A stretch of DNA of 64,000 nt from FEN-1219 sp963744305 (GTDB taxonomy: Bacteria; Pseudomonadota; Gammaproteobacteria; Steroidobacterales; Rariloculaceae). The translations under genes were made by a program, and so were the position numbers. Below, one piece after another: positions 29,209-38,600 of the stretch; within the stretch, counting starts at the first letter, position 1; every line of letters begins with the position of its first letter. Where the stretch lies: assembly GCA_963744305.1 (NCBI GenBank), contig CAVUTF010000023.1, positions 39,244 through 103,243 of the forward strand, given 5' to 3'. The notes beneath the pieces were generated by a model. It was not told where the DNA came from, did not search any database, and saw only the letters and a program-made list of their open reading frames with translations.

Positions 29209-30438
29209 ATGCCGCTCGTGAAACCGTTCGCCGCGCTGCGGCCCCCCGCCGAGCACGCGGCCGCCGTCATCGCCCCGCCGTACGACGTGGTGAGCACGGA
29301 GGAAGCTCGGTCGCTCGCGGCTGATCGACCCTCTTGCTTCCTGCACATTTCCCGCCCGGAGATCGATCTGCCGCCCGGCGCCGCGTCGCATTCCGACGAA
29401 GCGTACGCTCGAGGCGCGGAGAATTTCGCGCGCTTACGCGACTCCGGCATTCTCGTGCGCGAGCGCGAGCCCTCGTATTACGTGTATCGCCTGCGCATGG
29501 GCGAGCACACGCAGACCGGCGTCGCATGTGTCGCTTCCGTGGCAGCCTACGAAGCGAATCGCATTCGCAAGCACGAGCTCACACGCCCTGACAAAGAGAA
29601 CGACCGAGTGCGCAACATCGCAACGTTGAACGCGCAAACCGGTCCGGTGCTTTGCGCTTATCGCGCGAACGACGCGGTGCGTGCGCTGCTCCGAGCGAGC
29701 GCCGCCGCGCCGCCGCTGTTCGAAGCGATCGGGCCGAACCACGTGCTGCACACGATCTGGCGAGTGTCGGCGCCGGAGAGAGTCGGCGCTTTGTCGAAGG
29801 CGCTCGACACGCTCGACGCGCTCTACATCGCCGATGGGCACCACCGTGCGGCGGCCGCCGCGCGCGTTGCGCGGCAGCGGCGAACGCACTGGGCCGCGGA
29901 GTCGAGCTCAGAGTATTTTCTCGCCGTGGTGTTCCCGCACGACGAGCTCTCGATCCTCGATTACAACCGAGTCGTGCGCGACCTGAACGGCTTGTCGGCC
30001 GAGGCCTTCCTACAGCGCGTTTCCGAGTCGTTCGCGATCGAGCCGCTCGACGCGCCGCGGAGCCCGCCACGGCCGCAGACGTTCGTGATGTACGTCGCGG
30101 GCCGTTGGTACGCACTCTCCATGACGGCGAGCGCGCCTGCCGACGATCCGGTCGCAAGCCTCGACGTGAGCTTGCTCCACGACCGCTTGCTCGCGCCGAT
30201 CCTGAACGTCGGCGATCCGCGCACCGACCCGCGCGTCGACTTCGTCGGCGGCATTCGCGGCTTGACGGAGCTCGCGGCGCGCGTCGACGCGGGAAGCGCC
30301 GCCGTCGCCTTCGCGTTGCACCCGACAGGTATGGAGCAACTCATGGCCGTCGCCGACAAGGGCTTGCTCATGCCGCCGAAATCAACGTGGTTCGAGCCGA
30401 AGCTCGCGGACGGCCTGCTCACGCACGTGCTCGACTAG
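29209..30438 (+). CDS. DUF1015 family protein
   Basis: A 409-residue cytoplasmic protein, intact. It begins KPFAALRPPAEHAAAVIAPP and PYDVVSTEEARSLAADRPSC, and the conserved center reads LYIADGHHRAAAAARVARQ after NRIRKHELTRPDKENDRVRN. VDFVGGIRGLTELAARVDAG and GLLMPPKSTWFEPKLADGLL are the family end. DUF1015 proteins often sit next to serine/amino-acid metabolism genes; the GHH motif suggests a hydrolase or metal site, but the activity is unknown. It starts two bases after rimO, so the pair is probably cotranscribed. Confidence 0.9.
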   Translation: MPLVKPFAALRPPAEHAAAVIAPPYDVVSTEEARSLAADRPSCFLHISRPEIDLPPGAASHSDEAYARGAENFARLRDSGILVREREPSYYVYRLRMGEHTQTGVACVASVAAYEANRIRKHELTRPDKENDRVRNIATLNAQTGPVLCAYRANDAVRALLRASAAAPPLFEAIGPNHVLHTIWRVSAPERVGALSKALDTLDALYIADGHHRAAAAARVARQRRTHWAAESSSEYFLAVVFPHDELSILDYNRVVRDLNGLSAEAFLQRVSESFAIEPLDAPRSPPRPQTFVMYVAGRWYALSMTASAPADDPVASLDVSLLHDRLLAPILNVGDPRTDPRVDFVGGIRGLTELAARVDAGSAAVAFALHPTGMEQLMAVADKGLLMPPKSTWFEPKLADGLLTHVLD

Positions 30439-30451
30439 CCTTCCCCGCCTT

Positions 30452-31015
30452 TCACGTAGGCTCGGTTTCCTCGCCGATGATCAGCCGGGAGGCTCCCGCA
30501 TAACGGTGCGGTGGCACGGGCAAATTGCGCGGCGCAGGACCACGGATTACCCGTCCGGCATAGTCGAAAGCCGATTGGTGACAAGGGCAAACGAAACCAC
30601 CCGTCCACCAGTCGCCCACCACGCGTTTGCCTTCTTCCGCCTTTAGCTGCGGCACACATCCTAGATGCGTGCACACGCCGCGGATCACCAAATAGGCCGG
30701 ATCGATCGCGCGATGCCGTGAATCGACGTAGCTCGGATCCGCGACAGTACCCGAATCCAAAGCGCGGTCCAGTGTCAAAGCGAGTTGTTCGAGCATCGCC
30801 TCCGTTCGGTGCAGCACGAGAATCGTCTCGCCGCGGTACTGATAGGCCTGCACTCGGCCGGAGCTCACGTTCGTCACGTCGATCTCAATCGGATCCCCGA
30901 GCGCTTTCGCGCGGGCGCTCGGCCGAAAGCTCCGCAAGAACGGAATCGATGTAAGCAATCCCGCGAACCCCGTGAGCCCAGCGAGCGAAGCGCGCAACAG
31001 TCGACGGCGATCCAT
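30452..31015 (-). CDS. petA: Ubiquinol-cytochrome c reductase iron-sulfur subunit (Rieske)
   Basis: A 187-residue [2Fe-2S] protein of the bc1 complex, anchored in the inner membrane and facing the periplasm. The N-terminus MDRRRLLRASLAGLTGFAGL then LTSIPFLRSF is a Tat-like signal anchor. Cluster ligands are in CTHLGCVPQ and CPCHQSAFDYAGRVIRGPAP, with the two disulfide cysteines. The family marker IRGVCTHLGCVP is complete. Cytochrome b and c1 genes, normally adjacent, are absent on both sides, so this is an orphan or additional copy. It converges with the DUF1015 gene at 30438. Confidence 0.93.
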   Translation of the reverse strand: MDRRRLLRASLAGLTGFAGLLTSIPFLRSFRPSARAKALGDPIEIDVTNVSSGRVQAYQYRGETILVLHRTEAMLEQLALTLDRALDSGTVADPSYVDSRHRAIDPAYLVIRGVCTHLGCVPQLKAEEGKRVVGDWWTGGFVCPCHQSAFDYAGRVIRGPAPRNLPVPPHRYAGASRLIIGEETEPT

Positions 31016-31047
31016 TCTTGGCCGAGTCCTCTGAAAGCGCGCGTCGC

Positions 31048-31831
31048 TCAGCTCGATGAGACGTTGATCAGCGGCCCGCCCGGCACTCGACGCAGCGCGT
31101 TCTCATCGGCTAGAGCGAGCTCGAACGCGCGCCATGCAAGGCGTCCGTGCTCGCGCGCGAGGTGCTCGGCGCGCGTGCCCTCGCGGCGCTGTATCGCCTC
31201 GACGATGCTGCGGTGATGCACTTGCGCGATCGCAAGCGTCTCCTCCGCGGCAGCCAACATCGAGGTCGGAAAGACCATCGCGCTCGGAGCCGCAAACGGC
31301 AGCGAGTTCGCGCTGATCAAGCATGCGCCGCAGCATCGCGCTTTTCGCGAGATCGACGATGGCGGCGTGAAACGACCGTTGTCGTCCATGTACTCGGCGA
31401 ACGAGTCGATCGTGAGCTGCGCGTGGCGGCCGATCGCGTCCCAGCAGCGCGCAGCCGCGTCGAGCTCGCGGTCGTCGCGAAGCCGCTCGCCGCGAGCCGA
31501 GCGGCCGTTCCCTCGAGCACGCGCGCGCAGCTCGATCGCGTCGCGCACTCGTCGATCGTGAATCGCGGACAAGAAACCCGCCGGTTGCACCGACGTCGAG
31601 GAGTCCGACGTGAGCGAGCCGCTCGAGCGCCATGCGAATCGGAGTCCGCGAGACGCCGAGACGCGCCGCGAGCGGCACCTCGGAAATGCGTTCGCCCCGC
31701 GCGAACTCGCCGCGCAGCAGCAGCTCGCGAACGCCGATGAACGCGCGCGCCGTCTGCGATACCTCTTCGCTCTCCCGGGGTGCCGAGGCTGGCGATAACG
31801 GCAGTGGAATCGGGGGGTCCGGTGTTCGCAT
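31048..31831 (-). CDS. GntR family regulator with FCD domain, frameshifted
   Basis: A DNA-binding regulator. ATG 31831 starts MRTPDPPIPLPLSPAS; the winged helix reads AFIGVRELLLRGEFARGERI, SEVPLAARLGVSRTPIRMAL and ERLAHVGLLDV. The FCD metal/ligand domain follows in a second frame: IELRARARGNG..., FAEYMDDNGRFTPP, HHRSIVEAIQRREGTRAEHL, AREHGRLAWRAFELAL. Slips near 31590 and 31370 break it. It is divergent from the TonB receptor at 32215 with a 383-base region between, which suggests it regulates the receptor in response to a small carboxylate. Confidence 0.85.
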
Positions 31832-31997
31832 TCGGCCTCTCGCGTGGGCGAACCGAGATTGTGCTACGCGACCAGGTCCGGATGCCATGTGTTGCGCCGC
31901 CGCATCAATTCGTCGCGGTCGACTCGTTCGGCTTGACAGCGCTTCGTGGCGCGTCCTATGTTTCGAAGCGTCTGCATACAACAAACCTTGGGGAGAC

Positions 31998-32018
31998 CCT
32001 GTTGCGCAACGTAACAGG
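31998..32018. promoter_or_regulatory. Inverted repeat in the GntR/TonB intergenic region
   Basis: CCTGTT at 31998-32003 and AACAGG at 32013-32018 form a perfect 6-base inverted repeat, and GTTGCGCAAC (32001-32010) is itself a perfect palindrome. It lies in the 383-base region 31832-32214 that otherwise contains no gene; the last part includes a strong GGGGGAG ribosome-binding site before ATG 32215. An operator for the divergent GntR protein is a reasonable guess. Confidence 0.3.
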
Positions 32019-32214
32019 TGCCAACACTAACAGGCTTTTTCGCCTTAACGGATGGGTTCTGCATGCAGGATACCCATTCTTAGCCTGGGGAGGTAAACCA
32101 ATCATGAGCCCGAAACTGTTGCCTTTGGTGCCGCGGCCCCGGCTGTCGCTCATTCGTTGTTGCGTCGGCGCACTTCTACCAAAACAATTTGACCGAATCG
32201 GCGGGGGAGCACTC

Positions 32215-35171
32215 ATGAAAAAAGTACCGGCAACGTATAGCGCTTGCGCTTTCGCAGTCATGGTGGGCTTGGGCGGCGCGGCCGAGGCGCAGGACTCGGG
32301 CGTCGAGGAAATTCGCGTGACGGGCACGCGGATCGTCAGATCCGGAGTCAACACGCCGGTTCCGGTCACGATGGTCAGCGCCGCGGAGCTCAACCAAATA
32401 GCGCCCGGCACCATGATCGAATCGCTGATCACGCTCCCGCAGTTCTACGACAACATCGCCCCCGATCAGATCACGGGCGGCCAGAGCGGCGGCGGAGCCA
32501 ATCTCAATCTTCGGGGCGCAGGCGTGAACCGGAGTCTGGTGCTGCTGGACGGACGACGCGTCGTGCCGAGCAACCGTTTCGGGACGGTCGACGTCAGCGC
32601 GTTTCCGGAGGAGCTCATCAGCCGAGTCGAGACCGTGACGGGCGGGGCATCCGCAAGCTACGGAACGGACGCCGTCGCGGGCGTCGTCAATTTCATTCTC
32701 GACACCGAATTTTACGGATTCAAGCTGCACTCCCAAGCCGGCAGCACCATGGACGGGGACGGCGAGAACTTCGAGGTCGGCGCCGCCTACGGCACGGACA
32801 TCGGAGAACGCGGGCACATCATCGTCTCGGCCGAAGGCTACAGCGCCGATGCAATCGATACGTTCGATGCTCTCAAGGACCGCGGCTTCTACCGGCAAAT
32901 CGCGCGCGTGACGGGCCCTGCGGGAGGTCCGGCCGAGATCATCCGCCCGTACGTGAGCCCGACGAACTTCACGAACGGCGGCATCTTCATCCAGCCCGCA
33001 GTCGGGACGACTCCCGCTCCGCGCTCGACCATATCGAGTTCTTGCCCGACGGCACGTTCAGGCCTTTGCCATTCAGCGGCGTCGGTCAATTGATCGGCGG
33101 CTGCAACTGCCAGGCAGCAGCGACGCAATCGCCGACCTATGGTGTGGACTCCGACGAGCAAATTGCGCCCGAGTACGATCGCGTGAGCGCCTTCGTTCAC
33201 TTCGACTACGACATCTCCGACAGCCTGAACCTCTACGCGCAGGGCATGTTCGGCAACACCGAGAACAGCGACCGGCGCGAGAGCATCGCGCTTCTCGGCA
33301 CTTGGCAAGGGGCGATCTTTCAGAACAACGCGTTCCTGCCCGCGCCGCTCGCGCAGCAGATGATCGCCGAGAATCGGCAATCCGTCGGCTTCGCGTTCTT
33401 TGGCCTCAACACGCCAGATTCGCCGCTCGGCGATTCGCGGCAAATCACGGACAACGACCTGAGCTCGATGACGATCGGATTCGAGAAGGAGCTCAGCCGC
33501 GACGGTTTCCTCGACGGCTGGCAATTGGACGGGTACTACCAGCTCGGGAAGAACGTTCAAGACTACAAGACGGAGAACGGCATACGCGTCGATCGGCTAT
33601 TTTTTGCGATGGATGCCGTGGTTGGTCCGCAAGGAACTCCGGTCTGCAATATCTCGCTCGTGAACCCGACGTACTTTTCTGACTGCGTGCCGGTCAATCT
33701 CTTCGGCGGCGTGCACATGATCTCGCCGGCCGCCGCTGCCTACATCGTCGACAGGGACGGCAAGACGGCCCGGCAGGACACGCAACAGGACTTTTTCGAA
33801 GCCGTGTTCACGGGCGATCTCGCCGAAGGCTTCGGAGCCGGTCCGATCTCGGCGGCTTTCGGCGCCTCGTACCGGAAGGAAGAGCTCTGGCAAAAAACCC
33901 TCGACCCGTCGGATGAGTACCCGGCGCTCGTCAACGGGACGCTCTTGAGCTCCATCGGCCTTCTGCCCGTCGGCGTTCGCGGACTCATACCGCAGAACCT
34001 GCCGAACGGCATTCCGGGCCTGCGTCACGTGCCCGTTGGCTTCACCGGCGACACCAATTCGAGCAGCGTGCTCTTCAGCAGCTTGCGTGAGATCGCCGGT
34101 AGCTTCGACGTCAGAGAGCTCTTCACCGAGTTCAGCCTTCCTCTGGTCGCGGACAAGTCGCTCGTGCAGCAGCTCGACGTCGACCTCGCCACGAGATGGG
34201 CCGACTACTCGGGCAGCGGCTCCGTGCAAGCCTGGAAATTCGGGCTCAACTGGCAGGCGACCGACGCTATTCGAGTTCGAGCGACACGGTCGCGCGATAC
34301 GCGCGCAGCGACGCTGCGCGAGCGCTTCGACCAGACGCGCGGTGGCACCAACGTTCGGGATCCCCTGAACAACAACGCGACTGTCACGACGGCGTCGTTC
34401 TCCGGCGGTAATGTGAACGTCAATCCCGAGGAAGCCGACACGATTACCGTGGGTCTGGTCTTCCAACCCGTAGGCCTCGAGGGCTTCTCGATTTCCGCCG
34501 ATTGGTACGAGATCGACCTGAGCGACGCTATCGCGCAGTTGACCTCGCAGAATGTGGTCGACGGATGCTTTGCCGGCGATCAATCGCTCTGTCAGTACGT
34601 GCATCGCGACGCCAACAACCAGATCGCCCGGGTCGACAACCTCTTCATCAATCTCGCGAATCAGCGCCTCAGCGGGACGGATCTCGAGTTGAACTATGTC
34701 GCGGGCTTAAACAACGGATCGTTGGGCTGGCGCCTGTTCCTGACGCAGCTCAACGAGAATTCCATCCAGAATCCAGGCGGGCCCAAGGACAATCGTGCCG
34801 CGCAAATCGGCACCTTATTCTCGCTGCCCGAGTACAAGGTGACGACCAACGTCACGTACTCGAGGGGCCCCTTCTCGCTGTTCGTGCAGGGCCGATGGAT
34901 CGACTCGGGCATCCTGGATAGAACGCGCGTCGAGGGCGTGACTATCGACGACAACACCGTCGATTCGGCTTTCTATACCGACCTCAATGCGAGCTACACG
35001 ATAGAGGGCCAGCGCGAGTGGCAGATCTTCTTCAACGTGACGAATCTCTTCGAGGAGGAACCGCCCTATGCGGCGGCTATCGTCGGCCGCACGGGCACGA
35101 GCGAGTTCAACAACGCGCTCCACGACGTGCTGGGGCGGCGTTTTGCCGCGGGGTTCAGGCTGAGCCTCTGA
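32215..35171 (+). CDS. TonB-dependent outer-membrane receptor, one frameshift
   Basis: A 985-residue receptor for active import across the outer membrane. ATG 32215 is preceded by GGGGGAG. A signal peptide (KKVPATYSACAFAVMVGLGG AAEA) leads to the TonB box region GVEEIRVTGTRIVRSG. The plug domain contains ANLNLRGAGVNRSLVLLDGR, SRVETVTGGASASYGTDAVA and GVVNFIL. The barrel ends SEFNNALHDVLGRRFAAGFR LSL with terminal aromatic/Leu character. One indel near 33010-33020 moves the frame. The substrate is not readable; the neighbouring GntR regulator suggests an organic acid, sugar or aromatic compound. Confidence 0.93.
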
Positions 35172-35233
35172 GGAGCAGACTACTCGCGCCATGTGTCAGC
35201 GAGGCCGCCGGCGCAGCTCGGCGTAGTCGAGCT

Positions 35234-35560
35234 TCAGGATCGCGCGCGCGAACGAGCACCCGCTTGACCTCTGGCGCGACTCCTTGAGAGGCTCGGCTCT
35301 TCGGATCGATATCGCGATCCGAGGATACCGCGCACCGGGCTAGCGCGGCGCCTCGAGCGCTGCCGTAGCGCCGGCAGCAGCTCGCCGCAGGTGGGAACCG
35401 TGATCGACGAGCCGCGGAGATCGTCGCCGACGGGCTCTACGCGTCCGCCGAGACACGTCGCGAGAAACTCCTCTGCCGCAGCGTTGAACGACAAGTTGTA
35501 GCCGTCGCGCGTGCAAGGCCTGTCGCTGTCGTTCGATTGGAAGGTCACGCGCAAACGCAA
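35234..35560 (-). pseudogene. Fragment resembling an S9 prolyl-oligopeptidase C-terminus
   Basis: About 110 codons with one recognisable segment: YNLSFNAAAEEFLATCLGGR VEPVGDDLRGSSITVP, like the closing helix of S9 peptidases (FNAAAEAFLAxHLGGRxEPIGDDF). The catalytic Ser, Asp and His are not visible, and the rest of the frame is Arg/Ser-rich nonsense. Upstream sequence to 35641 does not extend the match. It lies behind uvrA's stop on the same strand, in a 470-base region (35172-35641) with no other gene. A decayed gene or a displaced tail of uncertain origin. Confidence 0.3.
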
Positions 35561-35641
35561 CGTGAGCTCATCGAAGTCCCCGCTGGAACCGCGGGCGCGC
35601 CTTCGTCGTCGGCGCGCGTAAAGCGTTCTAAGGAGCGAGAT

Positions 35642-38600
35642 TCAGTGCTCGTCCGCGGCGGCCTCGGCGGCCGCCGCGGACTGGCTCGACAGCCGCTTCT
35701 CGGCGACTCGCGAGAAAAGCGGCGAGCGCCTTCGCCGTGTGCGTCTTACGACGCACGAGCTCGCCGGCGTGCCTTCCGCGACGATCTTGCCGCCGCCCTC
35801 GCCGCCCTCCGGGCCCAAGTCGACAATCCAGTCGGCCTCCGCGAGCACGTCGAGATTGTGCTCGATCACGATCACGCTGTTCCCTGCGTCGACGAGCCGG
35901 TGCAGCACGCGCGTGAGCTTCTCGACGTCGGCGATGTGCAAGCCGATCGTGGGCTCGTCGAGCACGTAGAGCGTGGGCTCGGTGGGGCGCGAGCGCAGCA
36001 TCTCCGGGCGCGCTTTCGCAAGCTCCGTGACGAGCTTCACGCGTTGCGCCTCGCCGCCCGAGAGCGTCGGGCTCTGCTGGCCAAGCGTGAGGTAGCTCAA
36101 GCCCACGTCGCGCAAGAGCTCGAGCGTGTGGAGAATCCGCGGGTGCGCGGCGAAGAACCCGACTGCGTCGTCCACGGTCATCGCCAGGACCTGGCCGATG
36201 TTCCGGCCTTTGTATTCGACGCCGAGCGTTTCACTGTTGAACCGCGCGCCGCCGCAGCGCTCGCAGGCCACGCGCACGTCGGGCAAGAAGCTCATCTCGA
36301 TCCTTTTCAGCCCCTGCCCTTCACAGCCCTCGCAGCGCCCGCCCGCGACGTTGAACGAGAAGCGGCTCGCGTCGTAGCCGCGCAGCCGTGCCTCGGGTGC
36401 CGCGGCGAACAGCTTGCGGATCTGGTCCCAGATGCCGACGTAGGTAGCCGGGCAGGAGCGCGGCGTCTTGCCGATCGGAGCTTGATCCACCTCGAGCACG
36501 CGGCTCAACCCTTGCCAACCGTCGAGACGCTTGCAGCCCGCAAGCGCCGGCGCGCGCCCGCGGCGAGCACCGGCAACGAGCCTTGCCAGGTTGTCGTGCA
36601 GCACGTCGCGCACGAGTGTGCTCTTGCCGCTGCCGCTCACGCCGGTGACGCAGACGAACCTTTCGAGCGGCAACGCGATGCTCAGGTTGCGCAGGTTGTG
36701 GCGCGTTGCGCCGCGGATCGTAAGCCATTGCGTGCCGGCACGTTTGCCGACGGCTCGGCGCGGCTGCAGCGGATGCCGCGGAGGCGTTGCGAGCATTCGA
36801 CCCGTTATGGATTCGCGCTCGGCGAGCAGATCCTCGAGGCTGCCGTTGACGACGACCTCGCCGCCGTTGCGGCCGGCGCCCGGCCCGAGGTCCACGATGT
36901 GCTCCGCGCGCCTGATAGTCGCTTCGTCGTGCTCGACGACCACGATCGTGTTGCCCTTCTGCGCGAGCTGCGTGATCGTGCCGAGCAGCAAATCGTTGTC
37001 CCGCGGATGCAAACCAATCGTCGGCTCATCGAGGATGTAGCAGACGCCGCGCAGATTGGAGCCGAGCTGTGCCGCGAGCCGGATTCGCTGCGCTTCGCCG
37101 CCGGAGAGCGTCGGCGCCGCGCGGTCGAGCGTGAGATACGAAAGGCCGACGAGGTCGAGGAAGCTCAACCGCCCAATCAGCTCCGGCAACACGTCGCGCG
37201 CGATCTCGCGTTCGCGGTCCTTGAGCTTCAAGCGCCGAAAGTACGCGAGCGACTCCCGCACGGATTGCGCAGTAAGCTCGCCGATGGTGCGATCGCGGAA
37301 CCGCACGGCCATGGCTTCCGGCCGCAGGCGCTGCCCTTCGCACTGCGCGCAGACCTCCGGGTCGGCCTCGGCTTCTTCCCACCACGCTTCCTCGCCCGTC
37401 TGCTCGTCGTCGAAGCCTCGAAGCTCGACGCCGGTGCCGAAGCAGCTCGGACACCAACCATAGCGGGAGTTGTACGAGAACAGCCGCGGATCGAGCGGCT
37501 CGAAACTGCGTCCGCAGCTTCCGCAAGCGCGCTCCGTCGAAAAGAGCTCGCCGGCGCCTGCGCCGCTGCCGTTGCGTTTGGTGATCGGCAGCACGCGCAC
37601 CATGTTGCGTCCCATCCGCAAAGCCTGGTCGAGCGCGTTCGCAAGCTCCGGGCCGGCCGCGGGCGTGACCTCGACGTTCGCGATCGGCAGCTCGATGTCG
37701 TGCTCCTTGAAGCGATCGAGCCGCGGCCACGGCTCGGTCGGCGTCGCGATGCCGTCGACCCGCAGCGCCGGATAACCGCGGGCCGCGGCCCACTCCGCAA
37801 GCTCCGTGTAATACCCCTTGCGCCCGATCACGAGCGGGGCGAGCAGACCAATCCGCTTGCCGCGATAGCGGGCGAGCACTTTCGCGTGAATCGCTTCCGC
37901 GCTCTGCGCGTCGATCGCGACGTTGCAGTCGGGGCAGTACTGCACGCCGAGCTTGACGTAAAGCAACCGCAGAAAGTGATAGATCTCCGTGAGCGTCGCG
38001 ACCGTGCTTTTCCTGCCGCCGCGGCTCGTGCGCTGCTCGATCGCCACGGTCGGCGGAATACCGTACACGGCGTCGACGTCGGCGCGGCCGGCGGGCTGGA
38101 CGAACTGGCGTGCATACGCGTTCAACGACTCGAGGTACCGCCGCTGCCCTTCGGCGAACAAGATGTCGAACGCCATGGTGCTCTTGCCGCTGCCGCTGAC
38201 GCCCGTAATCACGGTGAATTTGTCGCGCGGGATCGCGACGTCGATGTTGCGCAAGTTGTGCTCGCGCGCGTGCACGATCTCGATTTGTGGAAAATCGGGG
38301 TCGGGTACCGATTTCGGCGAGGCGATTCGTCCTACCGCCGGCACGGTCGAAATCGGTACCCGACCCCGATTTTCGCGGTAGGCGGCGAGCGCGCGGCCGG
38401 TGTGGCTTGCGGCGACGCGCTCGATGTCGGCGGGCGTACCGGTCGCGACCACGGCGCCGCCGGCGGCGCCGCCTTCGGGGCCGAGATCGATGATCCAGTC
38501 GGCGGCGCCGATCACGTCCAAGTTGTGCTCGATAACGATCACCGAGTGGCCGTTGTCGATCAGCCGCTGCAGCGCGGCGACGAGCTTCGCGACGTCGGCA

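Noticed and set aside
31780..32214. Upstream extension of the TonB receptor frame
   Set aside because: ATG 32215 has a strong ribosome-binding site and directly begins a signal peptide; the extension has no such features.
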